NCBI RefSeq assembly: GCF_900105735.1
Contig: NZ_LT629793.1
Location: forward strand, 3,348,001-3,412,000
Direction of reading: 5' to 3'
DNA: 64,000 bases
Source: Pseudomonas yamanorum
GTDB taxonomy: Bacteria; Pseudomonadota; Gammaproteobacteria; Pseudomonadales; Pseudomonadaceae
The translations under genes and the position numbers were made by a program. Below are positions 47,913 through 57,220 of this stretch, piece by piece; the first letter of the stretch is position 1; every line of letters starts with the position of its first letter. The notes under the pieces were generated by a model that did no database searches, was not told the origin of the DNA, and saw nothing but the letters and a program-made list of their open reading frames with translations.

Positions 47913-49219
47913 ACCCACGTCTGGCCGCCGCCAAGGCCCTGGCCGCTGTACTCAACGGCAAGGCTTCTCTCAACAGTTCGTTGCCGACCCAGCTGGATAA
48001 AGTCGAAGACCGCGATCGCGGCTTCACCCAGGACCTGGCTTTCGGCACCGCCCGCTGGCAGCCACGTTTGTCGGCGCTGGCGGCCAAGCTGCTGCAAAAG
48101 CCGTTCAAGGCCGCAGATGCCGATGTCGAGGCGCTGCTGCTGGTGGGTCTCTATCAACTGCTCTACACCCGCGTGCCGGCGCATGCCGCCATCGGCGAAA
48201 CCGTCGGTTGCGCCGACAAGCTGAAAAAGCCCTGGGCTAAGGCCTTGCTCAACGCCGTGCTGCGCCGCGCCCAGCGTGAAAGCGAAGCGCTGCTGGCCGA
48301 GCTCGAACATGACCCCGTGGTGCGCACCGCCCACCCGCGCTGGCTGCAAAAATCCCTGAAGGCATTCTGGCCCGAGCAATGGGAAGCCATCTGCGCCGCC
48401 AACAACGCGCACCCGCCGATGATCCTGCGGGTGAACCGCCGTCATCACACTCGCGATGCGTATCTCGCGCTGCTTGGCGAAGCCGGCGTAGCAGCTACGG
48501 CCTGTGTCTACAGCCAGGACGGCATCGTTCTTACAGAACCGGGCGATGTCCGTAATCTGCCCGGGTTCGCCGAAGGCTGGATCAGCGTGCAGGACGAAGC
48601 CGCGCAACTGGCCGCCGACCTGCTGGACCTGGCCCCGGATCAACGCGTACTGGACGCCTGTTGCGCCCCCGGCGGCAAGACCTGCCACATCATGGAAGTA
48701 CAAGCAGACCTGGCCGGTGTCGTCGCCGTCGACCTGGAAGCCAAGCGCCTGGTGCGTGTGCGGGAAAACCTCGCCCGCCTGGGCCTCAGCGCCGAGCTGA
48801 TCGCCGCCGATGGCCGCGACACCGCCACCTGGTGGGACGGCAAGCCCTTCCAGCGCATCCTGCTGGACGCGCCGTGCTCCGCCACCGGCGTGATCCGCCG
48901 CCACCCGGACATCAAGCTGACCCGCCAACCCGACGACATCGCCGCCCTGGCCGTGCTGCAAGGTGAATTGCTGGACGCGTTGTGGCCGACCCTCGAAGTC
49001 GGCGGCATCCTGCTGTACGCCACCTGCTCGACGCTGCCCACCGAAAACACCGAAGTCATCGAAGCCTTCCTGGCCCGCACCAGCGGTGCACGAGAACTGG
49101 ACCTCGACATCCAGGCCGGGATCAAGCAGCCTCATGGCCGCCAGTTGCTGGCCCAGGAAGGCGGCCACGACGGGTTCTATTACGCCAAGCTGATCAAGAT
49201 TGCCGCCGCTCGCGGCTGA
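47909..49219 (+). CDS. rsmB: 16S rRNA (cytosine-967-C5)-methyltransferase
   Basis: A 436-residue methyltransferase with an N-terminal NusB-like RNA-binding domain (residues about 1-140) and a C-terminal SAM domain. The SAM loop [13 protein letters not shown] and the two cysteines in [15 protein letters not shown] and [13 protein letters not shown] (catalytic and release) are present. ATGA overlap with fmt and 22 bp to trkA indicate a fmt-rsmB-trkA unit. Confidence 0.96.
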   Translation: MNPRLAAAKALAAVLNGKASLNSSLPTQLDKVEDRDRGFTQDLAFGTARWQPRLSALAAKLLQKPFKAADADVEALLLVGLYQLLYTRVPAHAAIGETVGCADKLKKPWAKALLNAVLRRAQRESEALLAELEHDPVVRTAHPRWLQKSLKAFWPEQWEAICAANNAHPPMILRVNRRHHTRDAYLALLGEAGVAATACVYSQDGIVLTEPGDVRNLPGFAEGWISVQDEAAQLAADLLDLAPDQRVLDACCAPGGKTCHIMEVQADLAGVVAVDLEAKRLVRVRENLARLGLSAELIAADGRDTATWWDGKPFQRILLDAPCSATGVIRRHPDIKLTRQPDDIAALAVLQGELLDALWPTLEVGGILLYATCSTLPTENTEVIEAFLARTSGARELDLDIQAGIKQPHGRQLLAQEGGHDGFYYAKLIKIAAARG

Positions 49220-49241
49220 ATGGTTTTAAGGGAGTGACCGG

Positions 49242-50615
49242 ATGAAAATCATCATCCTCGGCGCAGGGCAGGTCGGCGGTACGCTGGCCGAGCATTTGGC
49301 CAGCGAAGCCAACGACATCACCGTGGTCGACACCGACGCGGAGCGCCTGCGGGATTTGGGCGACCGCCTGGATATCCGAACCGTACAAGGCCGTGCCTCG
49401 TTTCCTACGGTGCTGCGCCAGGCCGGTGCCGACGATGCCGACATGCTGGTGGCGGTCACCAACAGTGACGAGACCAACATGGTCGCCTGCCAGGTCGCCC
49501 ACACCCTGTTCCACACCCCGACCAAAATCGCCCGGGTACGTGAGGCGGCCTACCTGACCCGCGCCGGGCTGTTCGACAACGACGCGATCCCGGTGGACGT
49601 GCTCATCAGTCCGGAACAGGTGGTGACCCACTACATCAAGCGCCTGATCGAACACCCAGGCGCCTTGCAGGTGATCGACTTTGCCGAAGGCAAGGCGCAA
49701 CTGGTGGCGGTCAAGGCCTACTACGGCGGGCCGTTGGTGGGCCAGCAACTGCGCCAGTTGCGCGAGCACATGCCCAACGTCGAGACACGGGTGGCGGCGA
49801 TCTTCCGTCGCGACCGGCCGATCCTGCCTCAGGGCGATACGGTGATCGAAGCCGACGACGAAGTATTTTTCATCGCCGCCAAGGCGAATATTCGCGCGGT
49901 GATGAGTGAAATGCGCCGTCTGGATGAGACCTACAAACGCATCGTCATCGCGGGTGGCGGGCAGATCGGCGAGCGCTTGGCCGAGGCCATCGAAAGCCGC
50001 TATCAGGTGAAGATTATCGAGATGAATCCGGCACGCTGCCGGTATTTGTCCGACACCCTCGACAGCACCGTGGTCCTGCAAGGCAGTGCCTCGGACCGTG
50101 ACCTGCTGCTGGAAGAAAACATCGCCGACGCCGACATCTTCCTGGCGCTGACCAACGATGACGAAGCCAACATCATGTCGTCGTTGCTGGCCAAGCGGCT
50201 GGGGGCGAAGAAGGTGATGACCATCATCAACAACCCGGCCTATGTCGACCTGATCCAGGGCGGCGATATCGACATCGCCATCAGCCCGCAACTGGCAACC
50301 ATCGGCACCTTGCTGGCCCACGTGCGGCGCGGCGATATCGTCAGTGTGCACTCGTTGCGCCGAGGCGCGGCGGAAGCCATCGAGGCGATTGCCCACGGCG
50401 ACTCGAAGTCGAGCAAGGTGATTGGCAAGGCGATCCGCGATATCGGCCTGCCACCGGGTACAACCATTGGCGCAATCATTCGCGATGAAGAAGTGATCAT
50501 CGCCCACGACGACACGGTGATCGCCACCGGCGACCATGTGATTCTGTTCCTTGTGGATAAAAAACATATCCGCGATGTGGAGAAACTGTTCCACGTGGGC
50601 CTGAGCTTTTTCTGA
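49242..50615 (+). CDS. trkA: Trk potassium uptake regulatory subunit
   Basis: Cytoplasmic NAD-binding gating subunit of the Trk potassium channel, 457 residues. Two RCK repeats are visible, each with a Rossmann motif: [13 protein letters not shown] at residue 6 and [13 protein letters not shown] near 234, each followed by a TrkA-C domain. GGAG precedes the ATG. The membrane subunit TrkH/G is not in this window. Confidence 0.97.
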   Translation: MKIIILGAGQVGGTLAEHLASEANDITVVDTDAERLRDLGDRLDIRTVQGRASFPTVLRQAGADDADMLVAVTNSDETNMVACQVAHTLFHTPTKIARVREAAYLTRAGLFDNDAIPVDVLISPEQVVTHYIKRLIEHPGALQVIDFAEGKAQLVAVKAYYGGPLVGQQLRQLREHMPNVETRVAAIFRRDRPILPQGDTVIEADDEVFFIAAKANIRAVMSEMRRLDETYKRIVIAGGGQIGERLAEAIESRYQVKIIEMNPARCRYLSDTLDSTVVLQGSASDRDLLLEENIADADIFLALTNDDEANIMSSLLAKRLGAKKVMTIINNPAYVDLIQGGDIDIAISPQLATIGTLLAHVRRGDIVSVHSLRRGAAEAIEAIAHGDSKSSKVIGKAIRDIGLPPGTTIGAIIRDEEVIIAHDDTVIATGDHVILFLVDKKHIRDVEKLFHVGLSFF

Positions 50616-50633
50616 TCAAACGGAGTGACCGAC

Positions 50634-50945
50634 ATGCTCGAATCCCTGGAAAAAATGCTCGCCAAGGGTGTGGATAACTCACTGCTGCGGTTTGGTTTGG
50701 GCAAGGGTTATCTGGATCTGAAGGACAACGCGAAGGCGGCGGAGCATTTGCAGAAGTGCGTCGAGTTTGATCCGAAGTATTCGGCGGCGTGGAAGCTGTT
50801 GGGCAAGGCGCAGTTGGGGCAGGGTGATAGTGCTGCGGCGCGGTTGGCGTGGGAGCAGGGGATTACAGCGGCCCAGGCCCATGGCGACAAGCAGGCCGAA
50901 AAAGAAATGACCGTATTCCTGAAGAAACTCGACCGCCAAGCCTGA
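50634..50945 (+). CDS. Small TPR-repeat protein
   Basis: A 103-residue soluble protein with about 2-3 tetratricopeptide repeats (LRFGLGKGYLDLKDNAKAAEHLQKCVEFDP, then AAWKLLGKAQLGQGDSAAARLAWEQG). Likely a protein-protein adaptor; partner unknown. GGAG lies 9 bases before the ATG. It follows trkA by 18 bp and may be its operon partner. Confidence 0.9.
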   Translation: MLESLEKMLAKGVDNSLLRFGLGKGYLDLKDNAKAAEHLQKCVEFDPKYSAAWKLLGKAQLGQGDSAAARLAWEQGITAAQAHGDKQAEKEMTVFLKKLDRQA

Positions 50946-50954
50946 AGAGATTCC

Positions 50955-51041
50955 TGTGGGAGCTGGCTTGCCTGCGATGCAGGCAACTCGGTCCATCAGT
51001 TACACCGAGGTGATGCCATCGCAGGCAAGCCAGCTCCCACA
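50955..51041. repeat. REPIN (CTGGCTTGCCTGCGATG subtype)
   Basis: Perfect 25-bp arms (50955-50979 and 51017-51041) with a 37-bp spacer (CAACTCGGTCCATCAG...) that closely copies the spacer of the element at 5813-5901. It separates the convergent TPR and acyltransferase genes. Confidence 0.92.
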
Positions 51042-51074
51042 CTGGATCTGCAGGGGTCTACAGATCGACGTGCA

Positions 51075-51962
51075 TCAGTACCACCGCGCCTCACCCGGCG
51101 GGCGTTTCTTGAAGCGCTTCATGCTCCACATGTACTGGCTTGGGTAAGCCCCCACATACCGCTCAACCACCTTGCTCATCGCCGCACATGAAGTGGCTGT
51201 GTCGGTGCTGTACATATCTTCCGGCGCCGCTTCCAGGATCACTTTGTAGCCCGAGCCATCCGGCAGCCGCAGGGCATGCAGGAACACTCCGACCGCCTTG
51301 TGCCCCGCCAACATGTTCGGCACGAACTTGCTGGTCAGCGCCTGGGTGGCGAAGAACGGCACGAAGATCCCGGCGGACTCTGCCGGCTCCGGATCCGCAG
51401 GAATCCCCACCTGGCCGCCTTTGCGCACTTCCTTGATGACACTGAGGATGCCTTCCTTGGTGGACGCCGCCACGCGGTTACCCAGTTGCACCCGCTGTTT
51501 GCGCAGCAAGTCATCCACCGCCTTGAGCTTCGGCGGGCGGTAGAAAATGATCGGTTTGCACTGGCTGCAATAGAAGTGGTTCAACACTTCCCAGTTGCCA
51601 AGGTGGCTGGTGATGCCAACCACGCCTTTACCCGAGGCCAGGGCTTCGTGCAGCACTTCCAGGCCTTCGACTTCACGCACCAGGTCAATGGAACGCTGGG
51701 CCGGCCAGATCCAGGCGCAGGCGCTTTCGGTCAGGGACTTGCCGATGTCCATCAGGCTGCGTCCCACCAGGCGCTCGCGCTCGGCCGGGTCCATGTCGGG
51801 GAAGCATTTGGACAGGTTGATCCGCACCGTTTCGCGGGAGCGGTTGGGGGTTTTCCACATGATCCAGCCAATCGCCGAACCGACCGCTTGCACCGCGCGC
51901 CAAGGCAGCAGGGCAAACAACCGAAGAGCGCCTACCAGCAAGGCGCCTTTAAACTTTTCCAC
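51075..51962 (-). CDS. LpxL/HtrB-like lysophospholipid or lipid A acyltransferase
   Basis: A 295-residue membrane-bound acyltransferase of the LpxL/HtrB family, with an N-terminal hydrophobic segment and catalytic HX4E motif (SHLGNWEVLN). Pseudomonads have several paralogues, so whether it acts on lipid A, ornithine lipid or another lysolipid is open. GTG start with AGGAG 8 bases upstream. Matches PA0011 by position. Confidence 0.92.
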   Translation of the reverse strand: MEKFKGALLVGALRLFALLPWRAVQAVGSAIGWIMWKTPNRSRETVRINLSKCFPDMDPAERERLVGRSLMDIGKSLTESACAWIWPAQRSIDLVREVEGLEVLHEALASGKGVVGITSHLGNWEVLNHFYCSQCKPIIFYRPPKLKAVDDLLRKQRVQLGNRVAASTKEGILSVIKEVRKGGQVGIPADPEPAESAGIFVPFFATQALTSKFVPNMLAGHKAVGVFLHALRLPDGSGYKVILEAAPEDMYSTDTATSCAAMSKVVERYVGAYPSQYMWSMKRFKKRPPGEARWY

Positions 51963-52002
51963 AGGTCACTCCTGATCGTGTGTGGTGCGCAAAACCGCCA
52001 TT

Positions 52003-52560
52003 CTAACCGGCGTTGGCCAGGTCCGCGTAACGGTCGCAGTCCTGAGTGTGGTCCATGACCATGCCCGAGGCCTGCATGAACGCGTAGCAGATGGTGGGTC
52101 CGACGAACGTAAAGCCGGCTTTTTTCAGGGCTTTGCTCATCGCTTCCGCTTCAGGCGTAATCGCCGGAACCTGGCTGCGATCCTTGAAATGATTGACCTT
52201 GGGCACGCCGCCGACAAACGACCAGAGCCACCCCACAGGATCCTCCAGCGCCAGCCAGGCGGCGGCATTGCGCCGGGTGGCATTGAGTTTCAGGCGGTTA
52301 CGCACGATGCCCGGATCGAGCATCAGCGCTTCAATCTCGGCATCGCTCAGTTGGGCCAAACGCTGTGCATCAAATCCAAACAAGACCTTTCGATAGTGCT
52401 CGCGTTTGCGTAAAACGGTGATCCAGGACAGGCCCGCCTGGAACCCTTCGAGCAAAAGCAACTCGAACAGTCCCTGCGCATCGCGCAGCGGCGTTCCCCA
52501 CTCCTGATCGTGATAAGCCATGTACAGCGGATCTTCAGAACACCAAAAGCAGCGTGGCAT
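52003..52560 (-). CDS. tag: DNA-3-methyladenine glycosylase I
   Basis: A 185-residue base excision repair enzyme. N-terminal CFWCSEDPLYMAYHDQEWG provides zinc ligands Cys4 and His17, with the C-terminal ligands in the HTQDC run; the active-site EGFQAGLSW is near residues 38-46. Longer in-frame readings upstream are spurious because they run into glyQ. It is divergent from glyQ, 81 bp apart. Confidence 0.96.
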   Translation of the reverse strand: MPRCFWCSEDPLYMAYHDQEWGTPLRDAQGLFELLLLEGFQAGLSWITVLRKREHYRKVLFGFDAQRLAQLSDAEIEALMLDPGIVRNRLKLNATRRNAAAWLALEDPVGWLWSFVGGVPKVNHFKDRSQVPAITPEAEAMSKALKKAGFTFVGPTICYAFMQASGMVMDHTQDCDRYADLANAG

Positions 52561-52641
52561 AAGGCTCCAGGGGATGGTGGCGCGGCCGAATCGGGTATAC
52601 TCCCGCTCTTTAAATCGCAGCCCAAGTAACAGGTGAATTTC

Positions 52642-53595
52642 GTGAGCCAGCCTACGCCAGCCGTGCGTACCTTCCAAGACTTGATCCTCGCCCTCCAGCA
52701 ATACTGGGCCGAGCAAGGTTGTGTGGTACTTCAGCCCTACGATATGGAAGTAGGCGCCGGCACTTTCCACACCGCTACCTTCCTGCGGGCCATTGGCCCG
52801 GAAACCTGGAACGCCGCTTATGTGCAGCCCAGTCGTCGCCCGACTGACGGCCGCTACGGCGAAAACCCGAACCGCCTTCAGCACTACTACCAGTTCCAGG
52901 TGGTACTGAAGCCGAACCCGGACAACTTCCAGGAGCTGTACCTGGGTTCGCTGAAACATGTCGGCCTGGACCCGCTGGTCCACGACATCCGTTTCGTCGA
53001 AGACAACTGGGAATCGCCAACCCTGGGCGCCTGGGGCCTGGGCTGGGAAGTCTGGCTCAATGGCATGGAAGTGACGCAATTCACTTACTTCCAGCAAGCC
53101 GGTGGCATCGAGTGCTACCCGGTGACCGGCGAGATCACCTACGGTCTCGAGCGCCTGGCCATGTACCTGCAAGGCGTGGATTCGGTCTACGACCTGGTGT
53201 GGGCTGACGGCCCGTTCGGCAAGGTGACCTATGGCGATGTGTTCCACCAGAACGAAGTGGAGCAGTCGACCTACAACTTCGAACACGCCAACGTCGAGAA
53301 ACTGTTCGAGCTGTTCGACTTCTACGAAAGCGAAGCCAAGCGCCTGATCGAACTGGATCAGCCGTTGCCGTTGCCAAGCTATGAAATGGTTCTGAAGGCA
53401 TCCCACACCTTCAACCTGCTGGATGCTCGCCGTGCCATCTCGGTCACCGCGCGCCAGCAATACATCCTGCGTGTACGCACCCTGGCGCGTTCCGTCGCCC
53501 AAGCCTACCTGCTGGCTCGCGCCAAGCTGGGCTTCCCGATGGCAACCCCGGATCTGCGTGATGAAGTGTTGGCTAAGCTGGAGGCTGCACAATGA
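52642..53595 (+). CDS. glyQ: Glycyl-tRNA synthetase alpha chain
   Basis: Catalytic subunit of the alpha2-beta2 enzyme, 317 residues, class II fold. Motifs [34 protein letters not shown] and [11 protein letters not shown] are intact. GTG start ([12 protein letters not shown]) with AGGTGA 6 bases upstream; an earlier in-frame GTG overlaps that site. Overlaps glyS by 4 bp. Confidence 0.97.
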   Translation: MSQPTPAVRTFQDLILALQQYWAEQGCVVLQPYDMEVGAGTFHTATFLRAIGPETWNAAYVQPSRRPTDGRYGENPNRLQHYYQFQVVLKPNPDNFQELYLGSLKHVGLDPLVHDIRFVEDNWESPTLGAWGLGWEVWLNGMEVTQFTYFQQAGGIECYPVTGEITYGLERLAMYLQGVDSVYDLVWADGPFGKVTYGDVFHQNEVEQSTYNFEHANVEKLFELFDFYESEAKRLIELDQPLPLPSYEMVLKASHTFNLLDARRAISVTARQQYILRVRTLARSVAQAYLLARAKLGFPMATPDLRDEVLAKLEAAQ

Positions 53596-55646
53596 GTGCT
53601 CAAGATTTCCTGGTTGAACTGGGCACCGAAGAGCTGCCACCCAAGGCACTGAACACCCTGGCCGACGCGTTTCTGGCCGGTATCGAAAAAGGCCTGCAAA
53701 CCGCTGGCCTGAAGTTCGCAGCGAAGAAGGTCTACGCCGCACCGCGTCGCCTGGCGGTGTTGCTCACCGCGCTGGAAACCCAGCAGCCGGACCGCAGCAT
53801 CAACCTCGACGGCCCGCCACGCCAGGCCGCTTTCGATGCTGAAGGCAACCCGACTCAAGCCGCCCTTGGTTTTGCCAAGAAATGTGGCGTCGAGCTGAGC
53901 GAGATCGACCAGAGCGGCCCGAAACTGCGCTTCAGCCAGGTCATCACCGGTAAGCCAACTGCCAGCCTGTTGCCGACCATCGTTGAAGATTCCCTGAACG
54001 ACCTGCCTATCCCGAAGCGCATGCGCTGGGGTGCGCGCAAGGAAGAGTTCGTGCGCCCAACCCAATGGCTGGTGATGCTGCTCGGTGACCAAGTCATCGA
54101 CTGCACCATCCTCGCCCAGAAGGCCGGCCGTGATTCCCGTGGTCACCGCTTCCACCATCCTGAAGCCGTGCGCATCACCTCGCCGGCCAACTACGCCGCT
54201 GACCTGCGTGCCGCGTACGTGCTGGCCGATGCCGATGAGCGTCGCGAGCTGATCAGCAAGCGCACCGAAGAGCTGGCCCGCCAGCAGGAAGGCACCGCCA
54301 TCGTTCCGCCAAGTCTCCTGGACGAAGTGACCGCTTTGGTTGAATGGCCAGTGCCGCTGGTGTGCTCGTTCGAAGAACGTTTCCTCGACGTGCCGCAGGA
54401 AGCACTGATCACCACCATGCAGGACAACCAGAAGTACTTCTGCCTGCTGGACGTCGACGGCAAGTTGCTGCCTCGGTTCATCACCGTGGCCAACATCGAA
54501 AGCAAGGACCCGCAGCAGATCATCGCCGGTAACGAGAAAGTCGTTCGCCCGCGCCTGACTGACGCCGAGTTCTTCTTCAAGCAAGACAAAAAGCAGAAGC
54601 TCGAAGACTTCAACCTGCGCCTGCAAAACGTGGTGTTCCAGGAAAAACTCGGCAGCGTCTACGACAAGGCCGTGCGCGTTTCCAAGCTGGCCGCCTACAT
54701 CGCGCCACGCATTGGTGGCGATGCTGCCTGGGCTGCGCGTGCCGGCCTGCTGTCCAAGTGCGACCTGGCCACCGAGATGGTCGGCGAGTTCCCGGAGATG
54801 CAAGGTGTTGCCGGTTACTACTACGCCCTGAATGACGGCGAGCCGGAAGACGTCGCCCTGGCGCTGAACGAGCAGTACATGCCGCGCGGTGCTGGCGCCG
54901 AGCTGCCGACCACCCTCACCGGTGCGGCCGTGGCCATCGCTGACAAGCTGGATACCCTCGTTGGTATCTTCGGTATCGGCATGTTGCCTACCGGCAGCAA
55001 AGACCCGTATGCCCTGCGCCGTGCGGCCCTGGGTGTGCTGCGGATCCTGATCGACAAGAAGCTCGACCTCGACCTGACCCAGGCCGTGGTGTTCGCTGTC
55101 GGCCAGTTCGGTGCCAAGGTCAAGCAAGCGGGCCTGGCCGAGCAAGTGCTGGAGTTCGTGTTCGACCGCCTGCGTGCGCGTTACGAAGACGAAGGCGTGG
55201 ACGTTTCGGTGTACCTGTCGGTACGTGCCCTGCAACCGGGTTCGGCGCTGGACTTCGACCAGCGCGTACAAGCCGTTCAGGCCTTCCGCAAGCTGCCGGA
55301 AGCCGGTGCCCTGGCCGCGGTGAACAAGCGCGTGTCGAACCTGCTGAGCAAGGCCGACAACCTCGGCAATGCCGAAGTCGACCCAGGCCTGTTTGCCGAT
55401 GCCAAGGAGTTCTCGCTGAACTCGGCCATCGCCAAGGCAGAAAACGCAGTGAAGCCGCTGATCGCCGAACGTAACTACGCCGAAGCACTGGCGCGCCTGG
55501 CCACCTTGCGTGAGCCGGTGGATGCGTTCTTCGAAGCGGTGATGATCAATGCCGAAGATGCGGGCGTGCGGAAAAACCGCTACGCCATGCTGGCGCGTCT
55601 GCGTGGCTTGTTCATCAATATCGCTGACATTTCCGTACTGGGCTGA
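53592..55646 (+). CDS. glyS: Glycyl-tRNA synthetase beta chain
   Basis: tRNA-binding subunit of 684 residues. The family start [18 protein letters not shown] and the [10 protein letters not shown] region are clear, and a C-terminal DALR-like domain is present. Full-length for the family. ATGA overlap with glyQ. Confidence 0.97.
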   Translation: MSAQDFLVELGTEELPPKALNTLADAFLAGIEKGLQTAGLKFAAKKVYAAPRRLAVLLTALETQQPDRSINLDGPPRQAAFDAEGNPTQAALGFAKKCGVELSEIDQSGPKLRFSQVITGKPTASLLPTIVEDSLNDLPIPKRMRWGARKEEFVRPTQWLVMLLGDQVIDCTILAQKAGRDSRGHRFHHPEAVRITSPANYAADLRAAYVLADADERRELISKRTEELARQQEGTAIVPPSLLDEVTALVEWPVPLVCSFEERFLDVPQEALITTMQDNQKYFCLLDVDGKLLPRFITVANIESKDPQQIIAGNEKVVRPRLTDAEFFFKQDKKQKLEDFNLRLQNVVFQEKLGSVYDKAVRVSKLAAYIAPRIGGDAAWAARAGLLSKCDLATEMVGEFPEMQGVAGYYYALNDGEPEDVALALNEQYMPRGAGAELPTTLTGAAVAIADKLDTLVGIFGIGMLPTGSKDPYALRRAALGVLRILIDKKLDLDLTQAVVFAVGQFGAKVKQAGLAEQVLEFVFDRLRARYEDEGVDVSVYLSVRALQPGSALDFDQRVQAVQAFRKLPEAGALAAVNKRVSNLLSKADNLGNAEVDPGLFADAKEFSLNSAIAKAENAVKPLIAERNYAEALARLATLREPVDAFFEAVMINAEDAGVRKNRYAMLARLRGLFINIADISVLG

Positions 55647-55648
55647 TC

Positions 55649-56185
55649 ATGTTGAAACTGCTGATTCTCGATCGGGACGGAGTGATCAATTACGACTCCG
55701 ACGCTTACATCAAATCGGTGGCGGAATGGATTCCACTGCCCGGCTCGATCGAGGCCATCGCGCAGTTGAGCAAAGCGGGCTGGACGGTGGCTATCGCAAC
55801 CAACCAGTCCGGCATCGCCCGCGGCTACTACGACATCGCCACCCTCGACGCCATGCACGCGCGCCTGCGCGCACTCGTGGCCGAGCAGGGCGGTGAAGTA
55901 GGGCTGGTGGTGTATTGCCCGCACGGCCCGGATGAAGGCTGCGATTGCCGCAAGCCCAAACCGGGTATGCTTAAAACTATTGCTGAACATTACAACGTGC
56001 CATTGGCTGGTCTATGGTTTGTCGGGGACAGCCTCGGTGACCTGGAAGCTGCCAAAGCCGTCGACTCTCAGCCAGTTTTGGTAAAAACCGGGAAAGGCGA
56101 AAAGACCCAGGCTAAAACCCTGCCGGTAGGTACCTTGATTTTTGACGATCTGGCGGCGGTTGCCGCAGAACTTATCAACAACTAG
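55649..56185 (+). CDS. gmhB: D-glycero-beta-D-manno-heptose-1,7-bisphosphate 7-phosphatase
   Basis: A 178-residue HAD phosphatase for LPS-core heptose supply. Motif I is LILDRDGVIN (Asp8, Asp10), motif II ATNQSG, motif III/IV FVGDSLGD. The zinc-binding loop CPHGPDEGCDCRKPKPGM marks the GmhB subfamily. Starts 2 bp after glyS, so likely co-transcribed. Confidence 0.95.
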   Translation: MLKLLILDRDGVINYDSDAYIKSVAEWIPLPGSIEAIAQLSKAGWTVAIATNQSGIARGYYDIATLDAMHARLRALVAEQGGEVGLVVYCPHGPDEGCDCRKPKPGMLKTIAEHYNVPLAGLWFVGDSLGDLEAAKAVDSQPVLVKTGKGEKTQAKTLPVGTLIFDDLAAVAAELINN

Positions 56186-56269
56186 CAGCACTTCTGACTT
56201 CCTGACCAAGGATTGTTCGGGAGCGCGCTTTTAACAGGCGGGCGTTGTCCCGCAACGGTAAATGCCGCC

Positions 56270-57040
56270 ATGTCGATTTTGCAGGCCATCAGAACCTTCT
56301 TCTTTTACCTGCTGCTGGGCACCAGTTCTTTCCTCTGGTGCACCCTGAGCTTTTTTATCGCGCCTTTTCTGCCGTTCAAGGCGCGCTATCGTTTCATCAA
56401 CGTCTTTTGGTGCAACTGCGCGTTGTGGTTGACCAAGGTGTTCCTGAACATTCGTTTCGAGATCAAGGGCGCCGAAAACGTCCCTGACCAGCCCTGCGTG
56501 ATTTTGTCGAACCACCAGAGCACTTGGGAAACCTTCTTCCTGTCTGCGTACTTCTCGCCCTTGAGTCAGGTGCTCAAGCGTGAGCTGCTGTATGTGCCGT
56601 TCTTCGGCTGGGCCATGGCCATGCTGCGTCCGATCGCCATCGACCGCGACAACCCCAAGGCAGCGCTCAAGCATGTGGCGAAGAAGGGCGACGAGCTGCT
56701 CAAGGACGGCGTTTGGGTGCTGATCTTCCCCGAAGGTACGCGGGTGCCCTATGGCACTGTGGGCAAGTTCTCACGCGGCGGTACGGCCTTGGCGGTGAAC
56801 GCCGGCCTGCCGGTGCTGCCGATTGCCCACAACGCCGGCAAGTTCTGGCCAAAGACGGGCTGGGCCAAGCGTGAAGGCACCATCACTGTAGTGATTGGCG
56901 AACCGATGTATGCCGAGGGCGAAGGCCCACGCGCTATTGCAGCGCTGAACGACCGTGCCCAGGCATGGAATGAAGCGCAACAAAGGGCCATGGGTTCGCT
57001 GCCGCCGGAGCCGGTTGTTGTCGACACTCCGGTGATTTGA
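56270..57040 (+). CDS. 1-acyl-sn-glycerol-3-phosphate acyltransferase (HdtS/PlsC-like)
   Basis: A 256-residue inner membrane acyltransferase with hydrophobic N-terminus (residues 9-33). The catalytic block reads NHQSTWET, i.e. HX4E (His82, Glu87) instead of the usual HX4D, and the substrate motif is FPEGTR at 153-158. It is the counterpart of PA0005 and of HdtS of P. fluorescens F113, which has been linked to lysophosphatidic acid acylation and N-acyl-homoserine lactone production. Identification rests on position and family. A bidirectional terminator follows. Confidence 0.92.
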   Translation: MSILQAIRTFFFYLLLGTSSFLWCTLSFFIAPFLPFKARYRFINVFWCNCALWLTKVFLNIRFEIKGAENVPDQPCVILSNHQSTWETFFLSAYFSPLSQVLKRELLYVPFFGWAMAMLRPIAIDRDNPKAALKHVAKKGDELLKDGVWVLIFPEGTRVPYGTVGKFSRGGTALAVNAGLPVLPIAHNAGKFWPKTGWAKREGTITVVIGEPMYAEGEGPRAIAALNDRAQAWNEAQQRAMGSLPPEPVVVDTPVI

Positions 57041-57167
57041 GTTTCTGTGGATAACCTGTGTACGGTTTGTTGGCGAATTGGGCTTTTTCAATTATAGGCT
57101 GCTGATTTACTTACATATTTCCCAAGCTCATAAAACAGCGGAAAAGGTGCATAAGTTTTTTCCACAT

Positions 57168-57198
57168 TAAAAAACCGGTCCTTGAGACCGGTTTTTTA
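57168..57198. terminator. Bidirectional intrinsic terminator
   Basis: Perfect 13-bp stem TAAAAAACCGGTC / GACCGGTTTTTTA with a 5-base loop. It lies between the convergent acyltransferase and CHASE2 kinase genes, with A and T tracts on the two sides. Confidence 0.94.
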
Positions 57199-57220
57199 TG
57201 CACAGGTAAAAAGCAGCCGT

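Noticed and set aside
49194..50594. Minus-strand frame of 466 codons opposite trkA
   Set aside because: Antisense shadow; trkA has both RCK motifs and ribosome site.
53505..55271. Minus-strand frame of 588 codons opposite glyS
   Set aside because: Antisense shadow of glyS, no independent support.
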